A DNA stretch of 64,000 nt from Verrucomicrobiaceae bacterium (GCA_027489965.1 JAIXZA010000137.1:1-64000); one strand, 5' to 3'; positions 22,884 through 31,303 are shown, counted from the stretch's first letter. Notes: a model not told the origin generated them from the letters alone. Translations and numbers: made by a program.

Positions 22884-23747
22884 ATGTCACAAGACCTGCA
22901 ATCCAAATTGCTACTCGTCACGCCGTCCATTTCCATGGTCGGAACCACCCGCGCCGACGACTCCATCACCAAGGAGGTCCACGAAAAGCACGGAAGCCAA
23001 GAAGAAGCCGGTCGCTACGTCGCTTCGCTCTGGCCGGAGAACTACCTCCGACCGATCAAGAAAGTCGCGTCCGCTGCCCGGTCCTACCACCGCGACAACA
23101 CCGTCCTCTCATCGTTCGGATCGATGATTCCGGCCATGATGTTCGCATCCTACGAGGAGAAGATGAAGCACCTGGAACAGCAGTTCGATGAAGCCGCCGA
23201 CGACTTCGTTGATAACTACGACGCCGTGATTGCCAAGGCCAAGGAGATCCACAACGGATCCTTTCGCCCAGACTGGTATCCGGCCAAGTTCGCCATCCGC
23301 GAGAAGTTTGCATTCCGGCTCCTTGTGTCTCCGGTGCCTCGTGGCGGGGATATCGTGGTGAACTACCTCGCCGCCGATCGCATCGCCCAACTGCAGAGCG
23401 AAATCACGGCCCGAGTGAACGCCGCTGCCACAGCCGCCAAGCAGGAAGCCGTCTCCCGTGTCATGGAGAAGGTTGCTCACATCGCCGACACCCTGAACAA
23501 GGACAAGCCGAGGATCTTTGACAGCCTCATCGAGAACCTGTCCGAAGTCGTGAACCTCGCCGAGGCGTTCAACGTCACGTCCGATTGGCAGGTTGCGAGC
23601 CTCATCAAAGAGTGCCGCGACAACCTTGCGACCATCGACCCCGAGGCACTGCGGAATTCAGCTCTTGCTCGCCGGGTCGTGAAGCAGCAAGCCGAAAGCG
23701 TGCTTGCCAGCTTCGGGAACCTTGGCAATCGCAAGATCGCCGTCTGA
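22884..23747 (+). CDS. DUF3150-like protein
   Basis: 287 residues. The N-terminal SISMVGTTRADDSITKEVHEKHG is followed by long helices and a VRHNYDAVIAKAKE-like region (here VDNYDAVIAKAKEIHNGSF), then coiled-coil (ARVNAAATAAKQEAVSRVMEK) and a helical C-terminus. This resembles uncharacterised DUF3150-type phage proteins; I hold that with moderate confidence. First gene after a leader motif, so possibly cluster-leading and well expressed. It overlaps the next start by one base (TGATG). Confidence 0.6.
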   Translation: MSQDLQSKLLLVTPSISMVGTTRADDSITKEVHEKHGSQEEAGRYVASLWPENYLRPIKKVASAARSYHRDNTVLSSFGSMIPAMMFASYEEKMKHLEQQFDEAADDFVDNYDAVIAKAKEIHNGSFRPDWYPAKFAIREKFAFRLLVSPVPRGGDIVVNYLAADRIAQLQSEITARVNAAATAAKQEAVSRVMEKVAHIADTLNKDKPRIFDSLIENLSEVVNLAEAFNVTSDWQVASLIKECRDNLATIDPEALRNSALARRVVKQQAESVLASFGNLGNRKIAV

Positions 23748-23926
23748 TGAAAACGGCCACGGAAATCAAAAAAGAAGGTCGCGTCTGGTCGTGGGAAGTC
23801 AGGCGCGGCAAAGAGGAAATCCGCGGCGGTTACTGCCGAACAAAATCGGACGCTGCCAACGACGCCAGAATTGCGAAAAATCTCTTTTCCCCAGAATCCG
23901 TAACGCCTCAATCCCCAAATAACTGA
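23747..23926 (+). CDS. Small DNA-binding-like protein, unknown
   Basis: 59 residues from MKTATEIKKEGRVWSWEV; basic, with a strand pair (VWSWEVRRGKEEIRGGYC) and a helix (SDAANDARIAKNLF). The C-terminal codons double as promoter-like copy 4. Start overlaps the previous TGA. Not recognised. Confidence 0.6.
   Translation: MKTATEIKKEGRVWSWEVRRGKEEIRGGYCRTKSDAANDARIAKNLFSPESVTPQSPNN
23894..23925 (+). promoter_or_regulatory. Promoter-like block, copy 4 (inside a gene end)
   Basis: GAATCCGTAACGCCTCAATCCCC then AAATAACT, within the last codons of the 23747 gene and 7 bp before the DUF1257 gene. Confidence 0.5.
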
Positions 23927-23931
23927 AACCT

Positions 23932-24378
23932 ATGTCTCACGTCGCATCTGTTGACCTGCAAGTTACCGACCTCGAAGCCCTGAAATCCGCCTGCAAGGAG
24001 CTTGGCCTCACGTTCATGGAAGGCCAGACTACCTATAAGTGGTTTGGAAGGTGGATGAACGACTACTCCGCCGAGGATGCCGCGTATCTCCACGGCATCA
24101 ACCCCGAAGACTACGGCAAGTGCGTCCATGCCATCAAAGTTCCTGGTGCAACCTACGAAATCGGGGTGATCAAACACCCGTCCGGAAAAGGCTTCGGGCT
24201 GATCTACGACTTCTACGGATCAGGTGGCGGACCGATCATGAAGACCCTGGGCAAAGGCTGCGAGAAGATCAAGCAGTTCTACGGCTTGCACAAAGCCGAG
24301 AAGCTTGCTCGAAGCCGAGGCATGGCGACATCCCGCACCAAGACCGCAACCGGAATCAAACTCCGCATCACCGCGTGA
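23932..24378 (+). CDS. DUF1257 (Ycf35-like) protein
   Basis: 148 residues. The opening MSHVASVDLQVTDLEALKSACKELG and the C-terminal YDFYGSGGGPIMKTLGKGCEKIKQFYGLHKA fit the DUF1257/Ycf35 family, which has no known biochemical activity. The family often occurs with DUF2997 and a Ycf46-like AAA ATPase in cyanobacteria, planctomycetes and phages, and both lie within 2 kb here. Promoter-like copy 4 sits just before it. Stop overlaps a following GTG. Confidence 0.8.
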   Translation: MSHVASVDLQVTDLEALKSACKELGLTFMEGQTTYKWFGRWMNDYSAEDAAYLHGINPEDYGKCVHAIKVPGATYEIGVIKHPSGKGFGLIYDFYGSGGGPIMKTLGKGCEKIKQFYGLHKAEKLARSRGMATSRTKTATGIKLRITA

Positions 24379-24623
24379 ACCGGCACATCCAACCCATCCT
24401 CGAAAAGATTCCCGAGCGGGATCGTCGGCGCATTTCTCAGCGCCTTGCTGACCTCGCTCAAGACCTCACTTCCACCATCACCCATGTCCTATGCCGCGCT
24501 ATATTGAAATCGAGTTCGGAGACACCCACGCAAACCCCGGTGTTCCAGAAGTCACCATCGAAGCCATCGGCTTCCAAGGCAAAGGCTGCGAGGCCGCGAC
24601 CAAGGCGTTCGAAGAGGCGCTAG
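24375..24623 (+). CDS. Possible 82-aa GTG-start protein between DUF1257 and DUF2997
   Basis: The GTG overlaps the DUF1257 stop (GTGA). It reads VNRHIQPILEKIPERDRRRISQRLADL, a good amphipathic helix pair, but its second half (Ser/Pro/Lys/Arg-rich) overlaps the DUF2997 gene by 133 bp and looks like a shadow. The first 38 residues may be the real coding part. Confidence 0.4.
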   Translation: MNRHIQPILEKIPERDRRRISQRLADLAQDLTSTITHVLCRAILKSSSETPTQTPVFQKSPSKPSASKAKAARPRPRRSKRR

Positions 24624-24691
24624 GCGTTGTCGCAAAGCGCAAGCACAAACCTGAACATCGGCAGAACGTCGCCAAGAACCAACGAGCATGA
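24491..24691 (+). CDS. DUF2997 protein
   Basis: 66 residues: MPRYIEIEFGDTHANPGV, then VTIEAIGFQGKGCEAATKAFEEALG and a basic tail with KPEHR. The GFxGKxC signature and the LG helix are the hallmark of DUF2997, the small partner of DUF1257 and Ycf46-like ATPases. Stop overlaps the next ATG. Confidence 0.85.
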   Translation: MPRYIEIEFGDTHANPGVPEVTIEAIGFQGKGCEAATKAFEEALGVVAKRKHKPEHRQNVAKNQRA

Positions 24692-24885
24692 CGTTTGAGA
24701 AAGCAATCGAACTCGCGCACCATGACCGAGACGGATTTCCGTTGAACCGATTGGTTTCTCCACCTCCGACGGTATCCGAAGCAATCGAAATCTTGAAAGA
24801 TTCCCTTCGGAGACGCGGCCACACATGGCTCACGGGAGAAGCTGCGGTTCAAGTTCTCAACGCAAACAAAAACCAACGAACATGA
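24688..24885 (+). CDS. Small protein, unknown
   Basis: 65 residues, helical and basic (PPPTVSEAIEILKDSLRRRGHTWLTGEAA). Overlaps both neighbours by ATGA, so it is translationally coupled in the DUF1257-AAA block. No family is recognised. Confidence 0.6.
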   Translation: MTFEKAIELAHHDRDGFPLNRLVSPPPTVSEAIEILKDSLRRRGHTWLTGEAAVQVLNANKNQRT

Positions 24886-25145
24886 GCACCTATCGTTTCC
24901 GTGTCGCTGTCCCAGCAGGAATTTACGTCGATGTCGAATGCACTCTCAAGCGCCGGTCACCAGAAGACGAGGGCGTAACTCGCAGAGTAAAGCAGATGGC
25001 TGTCGCCAAAATCCAAAGAGAAGCCGTCACCTTCGATTACGAAGGGATCGAAATCGTCGGCGCAGAAGGAAACATCGTCGTGTTTCCAGATGAAAATCCA
25101 CCAACGACCCAAATCACCATCAACGACTACGAAAAAGTACAATGA
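24882..25145 (+). CDS. Small protein, unknown
   Basis: 87 residues from MSTYRFRVAVPAGIYVDVEC; beta-rich with a basic middle helix (RRVKQMAVAKIQREAV). Four-base overlaps at both ends. Could be a small partner of the AAA ATPase by position only. Confidence 0.6.
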   Translation: MSTYRFRVAVPAGIYVDVECTLKRRSPEDEGVTRRVKQMAVAKIQREAVTFDYEGIEIVGAEGNIVVFPDENPPTTQITINDYEKVQ

Positions 25146-25381
25146 CGATCACTTTCCACGACGACGGCACAGCGTCCGGTCTTTGGGCCGAAGATATCCC
25201 GTTGCACGACCTCGGTTCACTTTCTGTAAAACGCGCCAGCACCATCGAATTCAACGATCAAACCTCCGAATGGGAGGTCCGTCTGATCGATAGTGCCACA
25301 CAGACCCCGGGCGAAGTCCGGTTCTCCAACCCGTCTCGCCAAGCGTGCATTGCTTGGGAGCACAAGTTCTTCGATCAATGA
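25142..25381 (+). CDS. Small protein, unknown
   Basis: 79 residues (MTITFHDDGTASGLWAEDI...), acidic beta protein with FNDQTSEWEVRLIDS. Coupled to both neighbours by 4-bp overlaps. No recognised family. Confidence 0.6.
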   Translation: MTITFHDDGTASGLWAEDIPLHDLGSLSVKRASTIEFNDQTSEWEVRLIDSATQTPGEVRFSNPSRQACIAWEHKFFDQ

Positions 25382-25764
25382 CGGTCAAAATCCAACCCAA
25401 CGATCGAGGTGTTTTCCCGAAGGAGTGCGCTGAGTGCATCCGCTACGAATCGCAAAAAGCAACCGCTGAGATTTGGATCTTGGATCTCGGCGACCGCTGG
25501 ATATCGACCGCAAGTTACGAGCACAAAACTGGAAGTCACGCCGGCATGTGCAGCCCTCTCACAGATCATCCTTCCGACCGATTCCCGAACCGTGAAGCTG
25601 CCATTCAAGCAGCGGCAAACCGGCTCACCCGTGGACAAGACTCTATTCTTTCCGACCGGGGTAGCTGTGTGAACGCTGTCCAACTTAAAGAAGCAGCGGC
25701 GATCATTCGCTGGTGCCAAGAACTCACTAATCCAACCCAACCATCGTTCGATCTCGACCTATGA
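25378..25764 (+). CDS. Unknown protein before AAA ATPase
   Basis: 128 residues from MTVKIQPNDRGVFPKECAEC. Contains FPNREAAIQAAANRL and a C-terminal helix (AVQLKEAAAIIRWCQEL). Cysteines at CAEC could bind metal with later cysteines. Overlaps the AAA gene start by 4 bp. Confidence 0.6.
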   Translation: MTVKIQPNDRGVFPKECAECIRYESQKATAEIWILDLGDRWISTASYEHKTGSHAGMCSPLTDHPSDRFPNREAAIQAAANRLTRGQDSILSDRGSCVNAVQLKEAAAIIRWCQELTNPTQPSFDLDL

Positions 25765-27296
25765 AATCAATCACCCCTTACGTCAAAGCAGGTTTCGGTG
25801 CCCTATTCATCGTCTCCCACGAAGAGCAGCGCATCGAGGCTGTCATTCATCAGGTAGCCACAGAACTCAATCGCAGCCTTTACGCCTGGTCCTGCACGTC
25901 TGGCATCATGGCCGTCCTCTCTTCATCGATCACCCCGGGAACCACGATTGACGCCGACAACTATGGCGTCCTTGAAGAGATCGCCGGTGATGGAATTCCA
26001 GAGGAAAGCATCATCTTGCTTCGCGACTTCCATCTGTACTTCACCGATCCGGATCCCGGTTTGATCCGCAAGTTCAAGGACGCAGTTTACAAGGCCAAGA
26101 CCAAGCAGAAGACCGTTCTGATTCTCGGGCCTGTTTTCAAGATGCCACCCGAACTGGAAAAGCTGATCACCGTTGTCGAGATTGACCTCCCCGACCGTGA
26201 AACGATTGCCAAGGTGCTTTCCGACCTCTCGGAATCTACCGGCATTCCCCTTCCTGACGAGAGTGCCGTCTCCGATCTTCTGGATGCCGCATCGGGCCTT
26301 ACGACGACCGAAGCCGAGGACGCATTCTCCCTCTCTCTGGTCGAGAAGGGCGCGTTCGACGCCCCGACCGTCGCCCGTGAGAAGGCTCAGGCAGTGAAAA
26401 AAGACGGACTGCTCGAGTTCGTGGAGTCCAAGATCACACTCGAAAACGTGGGGGGTCTGGAACCCCTCAAGCAATGGCTGGTAAAGCGCCGTGCTGCGTT
26501 CTCGCCCGAGGCACGCGCCTATGGCCTACCGACCCCAAAAGGAACGCTCCTTGTCGGCATTCCCGGCACCGGTAAGAGCCTCACCGCCAAAGCCTGCTCT
26601 GCCGCTCTGGGAAACATCCCGCTGCTCAAGCTGGACGGTGGAAGGATCTTCGGATCGCTCGTTGGCGAGTCTGAGGCCAACCTGCGAAAGGTCATGCAGA
26701 CCGCCGAAGCAATCGCCCCGTGCGTCCTCTGGCTGGACGAAGTGGAAAAGGCGTTCTCTGGCTCGAAGTCTTCGGGTTCTACCGACGGCGGGACCAGCGC
26801 CCGTGTTCTCGGATCGTTCTTGCAGTGGATGAACGACAAGACGGCCAACGTCTTCGTCTTTGCGACCGCCAACGATGTCACGGCGCTTCCTCCTGAGTTT
26901 CTTCGCAAGGGCCGGTTCGATGAGTTGTGGTTCGTGGACCTCCCGAACGCCGAAGATCGCCGTTCCATCTGGTCCGTGGTGTTCAAGCGCTACAACCGCA
27001 AGTTTCCCGAATCCGACATCATGGATGCATTGGTCAAAGCAACCGATGGCTTCACGGGTGCCGAGATCGACGCGGTATTCACCGAAGCTCTCTACGATGC
27101 CTTTGAGAACGGCAACGACCCCGATGCCTGGACGATTGGCCGCGCCATCGAAGCGACCGTGCCTCTAAGCAAGACCATGGCAGACGAAATCTCGCGGCTC
27201 CGCGATTGGGCATCAACTCGGGCACGCCGTGCATCCGCCGAAGAAGTGAAAACTCCCACTCCGTCACTCGGGAAACGCAAGCTCTCGCTGACATGA
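25761..27296 (+). CDS. AAA+ ATPase, Ycf46-like
   Basis: 511 residues. The N-terminal domain (about 1-200; FGALFIVSHEEQRIEAVIHQ and IILLRDFHLYF) matches the Ycf46 lead domain. The AAA module has Walker A GIPGTGKS near residue 266, Walker B VLWLDEVEK near 322, and an FVFATANDVTALPPEFLRKGRFD sensor and arginine-finger region near 370-390. Such ATPases remodel proteins; the phage substrate is unknown. Partners by neighbourhood are DUF1257 and DUF2997. Its stop overlaps the next start. Confidence 0.9.
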   Translation: MKSITPYVKAGFGALFIVSHEEQRIEAVIHQVATELNRSLYAWSCTSGIMAVLSSSITPGTTIDADNYGVLEEIAGDGIPEESIILLRDFHLYFTDPDPGLIRKFKDAVYKAKTKQKTVLILGPVFKMPPELEKLITVVEIDLPDRETIAKVLSDLSESTGIPLPDESAVSDLLDAASGLTTTEAEDAFSLSLVEKGAFDAPTVAREKAQAVKKDGLLEFVESKITLENVGGLEPLKQWLVKRRAAFSPEARAYGLPTPKGTLLVGIPGTGKSLTAKACSAALGNIPLLKLDGGRIFGSLVGESEANLRKVMQTAEAIAPCVLWLDEVEKAFSGSKSSGSTDGGTSARVLGSFLQWMNDKTANVFVFATANDVTALPPEFLRKGRFDELWFVDLPNAEDRRSIWSVVFKRYNRKFPESDIMDALVKATDGFTGAEIDAVFTEALYDAFENGNDPDAWTIGRAIEATVPLSKTMADEISRLRDWASTRARRASAEEVKTPTPSLGKRKLSLT

Positions 27297-27784
27297 ACCA
27301 CACACCTGAACCTTGGGGAGTTTACCCACTCGCCGACGACAACGACTTGCCCGCTATCCTAAGCGGAGACGGGAAGCTAGAGCTTCTCATCTCGGAAGTC
27401 AGTGATGAAGAATCCATCGCTAACGTTGAGCGAGCCGTCTCCTGCGTCAACGCCTGCGCCGGTATCCCCGATCCCGAAACCACGGTGCCTGAGTTGGTCG
27501 CTGCCCTCCGTTCAATCTGTGAGCAAGTTCATCAATATGCCATCAACGACGAGAATGAACTTCCCGATTGTGACGCCGGGTTCGCTGCCCTCGTCAAAAT
27601 AAATCACGAGAAAACACCAGACACCTACGTATGCGACGACTGCGGAAAAGAATTCACCGACGGCCGTGCTCGAGACGATCACTTCATGTCTCCGGACTGT
27701 CGGAAACACCAGCCAACGCTATCATCGGCGGAAAAAACCCGCTTCTCGAACTGTGGAATCAAGCGGACGGAGGCAAAGACATAA
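27293..27784 (+). CDS. Unknown protein with C-terminal zinc finger
   Basis: 163 residues from MNHTPEPWGVYPLADDN. The N-terminal part resembles uncharacterised phage proteins of the form NHTPEPW...VNACAGIPDPE. The C-terminal YVCDDCGKEFTDGRARDDHFMSPDC is a C2H2-like zinc finger (about 125-150). A nucleic-acid or protein contact role is likely. Start overlaps the AAA stop (ATGA). Confidence 0.7.
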   Translation: MNHTPEPWGVYPLADDNDLPAILSGDGKLELLISEVSDEESIANVERAVSCVNACAGIPDPETTVPELVAALRSICEQVHQYAINDENELPDCDAGFAALVKINHEKTPDTYVCDDCGKEFTDGRARDDHFMSPDCRKHQPTLSSAEKTRFSNCGIKRTEAKT

Positions 27785-27795
27785 TCAGTCTTCTG

Positions 27796-28362
27796 ATGTC
27801 CGACTCAGACCGGTGGCTCGCCGCCTACATGGCTTCACACGAAGCACGCAAGGTCGGATGGAAGAATTACTCCTGGGCAGTCCCAAACGATGAAGCCATC
27901 CAAGCGATTGCAGACTTGCCTCAGCCGATCGTTGAACTTGGGGCCGGGACTGGATATTGGGCGTCCCTTGTCGCCGCCGATGGTGCCGATATCACGGCTT
28001 TCGACAAATACCCGCCACACAAGAAAATTGGAGAATACCGGTTCGAACCGCATGTGCATTTCCCGGTTCGTCGGGGAACTCCGGCGACGATCGCGGCCGG
28101 CAAAGTCGAGTGGAAAACTCTGCTTCTGGTCTGGCCGTGCTACAAATCGCCATTCGCGTTTGATGCGCTTTCCGCGTTCTCAGGCGATACTCTGGCGTTT
28201 GTTGGAGAATCCCGAAACGGATGCACCGGCGACAACGATTTCTTCGATCTTCTCGAAAGCTCATGGAAAGAAATCTGTCGCGTTTCGATCCCACAATGGA
28301 ACGGAATCCACGACTCCCTCACGATCTTTACCCGAATTTCCACGACACAACCCTACACTTGA
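27796..28362 (+). CDS. Class I SAM-dependent methyltransferase-like protein
   Basis: 188 residues from MSDSDRWLAAYMASHEARKVG; the track start at 27631 overlaps the previous gene too far. IVELGAGTGYWASLVA (about 45-60) is a classical SAM-binding motif I, followed by the acidic ITAFDKYPP of strand 2. The segment LLLVWPCYKSPFAFD replaces the usual catalytic motif. Substrate unknown; it lacks DNA-methylase NPPY or SPPY motifs, so a protein or small-molecule target is more likely. Confidence 0.7.
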   Translation: MSDSDRWLAAYMASHEARKVGWKNYSWAVPNDEAIQAIADLPQPIVELGAGTGYWASLVAADGADITAFDKYPPHKKIGEYRFEPHVHFPVRRGTPATIAAGKVEWKTLLLVWPCYKSPFAFDALSAFSGDTLAFVGESRNGCTGDNDFFDLLESSWKEICRVSIPQWNGIHDSLTIFTRISTTQPYT

Positions 28363-28364
28363 CC

Positions 28365-28583
28365 ATGACCTCAATCTTAGTTCTGCAACACATTGTCACC
28401 AAAGAAACCGACCGACTCGAAGCTCACGTCCGTCCGTCAAGAAATAGCGGATGGGAATACCGGATCTTCGACAAGCAGACTCAGAAGTCTGTTCCAGAGC
28501 GTGACTGGACTGAAGCCAATGACGAGGCGACGGCCCGAGCCAACGCTCACTTCAACCTCAAAGCCGCCGACTCCGAACTATGA
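28365..28583 (+). CDS. Small protein, unknown
   Basis: 72 residues from MTSILVLQHIVTKETDRLEA. Its upstream bases (CACGACACAACCCTACAC), coding for the end of the previous protein, form a variant of the leader motif. No domain recognised. Confidence 0.6.
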   Translation: MTSILVLQHIVTKETDRLEAHVRPSRNSGWEYRIFDKQTQKSVPERDWTEANDEATARANAHFNLKAADSEL

Positions 28584-28972
28584 CCGAACGAACACTAGCC
28601 CTCGCGGAATACCATGAAGAACTTCTTGAACTTATGACGAATCGGCATCAGCCGGTCTTTCATGTCTGGGATCTCGAAGACCCGATGGCTTTTGAGCTGG
28701 CGCTCGCGATGGAGGTAACCACTTCTGGCTTAATCGAAGTAGAGGTCAGAAAAAATCTCGAAATGCGAAAAGAAGCGATCCTTGCGACGGGAGCATTCGC
28801 TGCTCTCACGGTCGTTACAAGCGTCGAAAGCGCGAACCGGATCCGATCCATTCTGAGCAACGGCGCTGCCGAACCAATTTCCGAGACACCATCTGACGGC
28901 GATTTTGATCGCATCATGATGATCGTCTCCGAAGGCCGGTGCTTGGTCTGCATAAAGCACCCGTCCACCTAA
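28580..28972 (+). CDS. Unknown protein, helical
   Basis: 130 residues (MTERTLALAEYHEELLELM...). Two-part: alpha/beta N-terminus and GAFAALTVVTSVESANRIRSIL mid-protein, then an acidic loop and a short strand with CLVC. Four-base overlap with the previous gene; followed by a terminator, so it ends the large DUF1257-AAA operon. Confidence 0.65.
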   Translation: MTERTLALAEYHEELLELMTNRHQPVFHVWDLEDPMAFELALAMEVTTSGLIEVEVRKNLEMRKEAILATGAFAALTVVTSVESANRIRSILSNGAAEPISETPSDGDFDRIMMIVSEGRCLVCIKHPST

Positions 28973-29041
28973 CCCATCAACCTCTCTATGAGTGTGACAT
29001 ATATTCGCGCCCCATGATCCCCTCGGCTCTGAAATAAATAC

Positions 29042-29078
29042 CGCCCCGTCAGCCATCCCGTGGTTGGCGGGGTTTTTT
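29042..29078 (+). terminator. Intrinsic terminator
   Basis: CCCCGTCAGCCA/TGGTTGGCGGGG stem (with G-T pairs), TCCCG loop and TTTTTT, 70 bp after the 28580 gene. Confidence 0.85.
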
Positions 29079-29101
29079 GTGTCCAACCAAACCATCCAAC
29101 C

Positions 29102-29389
29102 ATGACAAGAGAACACCTATTGAACGCCATCCAAAAGGAACTCGAAAAAGATCCATCCATCGAAATCTACATCGGACGCAACGACCGTACGAAGATCCCA
29201 GGGTCTCCGACGATTCACTATACGGACGATCACGATCAAGGCCCATACTTCTACGCCCAAAAGCATGGATTCTCGCTGCTTTTCCCGCACGCAAAGCCGA
29301 TCGGCGTAACGACCTCAGCGGTTCCAAACGGAATCTTTTGGAGCGACGAAGAAGAAGCCATGCGGTCGCTGACTGAGCAAACTCACTGA
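29102..29389 (+). CDS. Unknown early protein
   Basis: 95 residues from MTREHLLNAIQKELEKDPSI; acidic, with an N-terminal helix followed by IYIGRNDRTKIPGS and aromatic strands. It starts a new unit after the terminator. No family recognised. Confidence 0.65.
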   Translation: MTREHLLNAIQKELEKDPSIEIYIGRNDRTKIPGSPTIHYTDDHDQGPYFYAQKHGFSLLFPHAKPIGVTTSAVPNGIFWSDEEEAMRSLTEQTH

Positions 29390-29446
29390 CCCTGCCGAAC
29401 ATTTTTACCAAGCATCCAATTACAACCGGAGAATAATCCACAAATC

Positions 29447-29935
29447 ATGGCAGGCTATAATGGCTTCTCGAAAAGCAACAACGCGGTCTCAGCGGAAGCC
29501 AACGGACGATTCCCTGCAAGCAAGTGCGCAAAGATCCTCGGTGTTCCGGTCGAATTCATTCGAGCACAAGGCTCATGCGAATGGCACCACACGTCGAAGC
29601 ATTTCAACACCACACCTTACTACGATCTTGAAAGCATCCGCGAACACCTTGAAACGTCCGAAGGACAGCAACAGCTTTCCGAAATCAAAGCGGATCTGGC
29701 TTCAAAAAAGACAGCCACCGCCACCATTTACGAAAACGCCGACGTGGCGTGGATTGAATGGAGCGGGACCAGAAATCACCCTCGCGCAACCAACTACACG
29801 GCGACCGGAGCGACCGTGACTGACGGGGGCGGCAAGTTTGTCGAAGTGCGGTTGCCAAACGGAAAAACCTTCCGCAAAGGCCGCGACACGCGAGGCTTTA
29901 CCGTTTCCGTAAACGGTGAGAGGGTCATCGGGTGA
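29447..29935 (+). CDS. Conserved phage protein, unknown
   Basis: 162 residues: MAGYNGFSKSNNAVSAEANGRFPASKCAKILGV, then SCEWHHTSKHFNTTPYYDLESI. This opening is a pattern I recall from many uncharacterised phage genes. The C-terminus is a beta domain (KFVEVRLPNGKTFRKGRDTRGFTV). Function unknown. Overlaps the next GTG start. Confidence 0.75.
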   Translation: MAGYNGFSKSNNAVSAEANGRFPASKCAKILGVPVEFIRAQGSCEWHHTSKHFNTTPYYDLESIREHLETSEGQQQLSEIKADLASKKTATATIYENADVAWIEWSGTRNHPRATNYTATGATVTDGGGKFVEVRLPNGKTFRKGRDTRGFTVSVNGERVIG

Positions 29936-30189
29936 CTACCGACCTTTCTTCAATGCCAAAGTTTCTGATTGCCGACGATGGCAATGATCGCGACTTCGTA
30001 ATTCACTGCCACTGGCCGCGCTTCATCATGGAAATTGACGAAGAAGGAGTTGGAGTCGTTCGCATCTGGCTAGACCCAGAAACCGAAATTATCCGCCTAG
30101 AACAAAAATCCGGCCGCGAGCCCGCGGTTTTAATCGCCCGGCTCATGAAAGAAGCGGGCGAGTTTTTCATGGATCAAATCGAGGAATGA
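29932..30189 (+). CDS. Small protein, unknown (GTG start)
   Basis: 85 residues, acidic, alpha/beta (VVRIWLDPETEIIRLEQKSG, then a C-terminal helix KEAGEFFMDQIEE). The GTG overlaps the previous stop. No family recognised. Confidence 0.6.
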   Translation: MTTDLSSMPKFLIADDGNDRDFVIHCHWPRFIMEIDEEGVGVVRIWLDPETEIIRLEQKSGREPAVLIARLMKEAGEFFMDQIEE

Positions 30190-30211
30190 CGATCAAGCGG
30201 CCGAACCAACT

Positions 30212-30640
30212 ATGCTCATCCAGCACATCACCCTATCCACTGGTAACAGCGTCACGCACCGGTTGGATACCATCGATCCAAAAGCCATCGATACTTGCCG
30301 CCTTCTGTTACCCACAAGAGGAGGGGAAGTCCCAGGTTTCCCAAACTGGAAGGTAAACATACCCGGCGAGCAAATGTTCACGATCTACCATCAGTCGCAG
30401 CCGATCGTCACTTGCGGCATCGGGAAAGGTGACGATCCAGTCTGGCACATGCTCTGGAAAGCTCAGTCTGACTTTGCGCAAGCCATTTCAGGTCTCCAAG
30501 TCAAAGCCAGCATCCCACCCAAAAGGCTATGGCTTGCCGTCCTCGTTTGCCCCGCACTGGCCCTCGTCCCGCAACAACATTTCTCATGGCTCGCAGACTT
30601 CGAGCGCACCCTCGCAGCCGCTCTTCTCATCCCCAAATAG
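30212..30640 (+). CDS. Conserved phage or plasmid protein, unknown
   Basis: 142 residues (MLIQHITLSTGNSVTHRLDTI...). It resembles an uncharacterised family with QHI..STG near the start and MFTIYHQSQPIVTCGIG in the middle. A hydrophobic KRLWLAVLVCPALALVP stretch near residue 105 may be buried rather than membrane-spanning. Followed by a terminator. Confidence 0.65.
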   Translation: MLIQHITLSTGNSVTHRLDTIDPKAIDTCRLLLPTRGGEVPGFPNWKVNIPGEQMFTIYHQSQPIVTCGIGKGDDPVWHMLWKAQSDFAQAISGLQVKASIPPKRLWLAVLVCPALALVPQQHFSWLADFERTLAAALLIPK

Positions 30641-30661
30641 ATGGAATTTCAATCCGGCACC

Positions 30662-30697
30662 AACCCCGTTTGGCCTAACCGCCGAACGGGGTTTTTT
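30662..30697 (+). terminator. Intrinsic terminator
   Basis: AACCCCGTT/AACGGGGTT stem with inner GGC/GCC pairs and TTTTTT, 22 bp after the 30212 gene. A second 9-bp hairpin GCGAGCAGG/CCTGCTCGC lies at 30703-30729 without a T-run. Confidence 0.88.
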
Positions 30698-30816
30698 GTC
30701 AGGCGAGCAGGCAAACCGAACCTGCTCGCATTCATTCCCATACATACAGAAAGCGATCCCGGCTTTCTACCTCACAACCCACCGGACACGGAGTGAGAGA
30801 CTCCGAGTATGAAACC

Positions 30817-31284
30817 ATGCAAACGCAAATCACTGTTCAAGACGGCAAGATCCTTGTCTCTGGACCTTACTCCGAGACCAACAACGCCCGCTACCGCGCC
30901 CACGGCGGCAAGTTCGCAGGCGGCAACTGGGTGCTCCCCGACAACGACGCCACCCGCGCCACCATCGCCGAGCTTTTCGGCACCAAGAGCGAGGAAGTTG
31001 AAGTCCTCATCAGCGCCAGCGCGCTGTCCGACGGACAGATCGTGCAGATCGGCGGCTACGTCCTTGCCCAACGCCGAGGACGCGACTACCGCGTGCAGAT
31101 GCCCGATGGCGTCGCCCTCGACGCTGGGAACTTCCGCGAATCAGGAGGATCCGTAAAGAATCCTCGCGTCGGCATCGACGATGACATGGTCTTCCGGCTC
31201 CGCTGCCGCAAGTCCTTCGCAGAAGCTCACGGTCTCACCATCGCACCGACCGCTGCCGACTCGCCGCCAAGCATCGAAATCTAG
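30817..31284 (+). CDS. HARP-like phage protein
   Basis: About 155 residues from MQTQITVQDGKILVSGPYSE; the track start at 30793 is eight codons upstream. SETNNARYRAHGGKFAGGNWVLPDNDATRATIAELFG resembles the HARP-type module that contacts structured nucleic acid, and it is common in phages as a small stand-alone protein. The C-terminal half is a beta domain (DGQIVQIGGYVLAQRRG). Own transcription unit between two terminators, so probably abundant. Confidence 0.65.
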   Translation: MQTQITVQDGKILVSGPYSETNNARYRAHGGKFAGGNWVLPDNDATRATIAELFGTKSEEVEVLISASALSDGQIVQIGGYVLAQRRGRDYRVQMPDGVALDAGNFRESGGSVKNPRVGIDDDMVFRLRCRKSFAEAHGLTIAPTAADSPPSIEI

Positions 31285-31303
31285 TCGCGCCATCTAACCA
31301 CCC

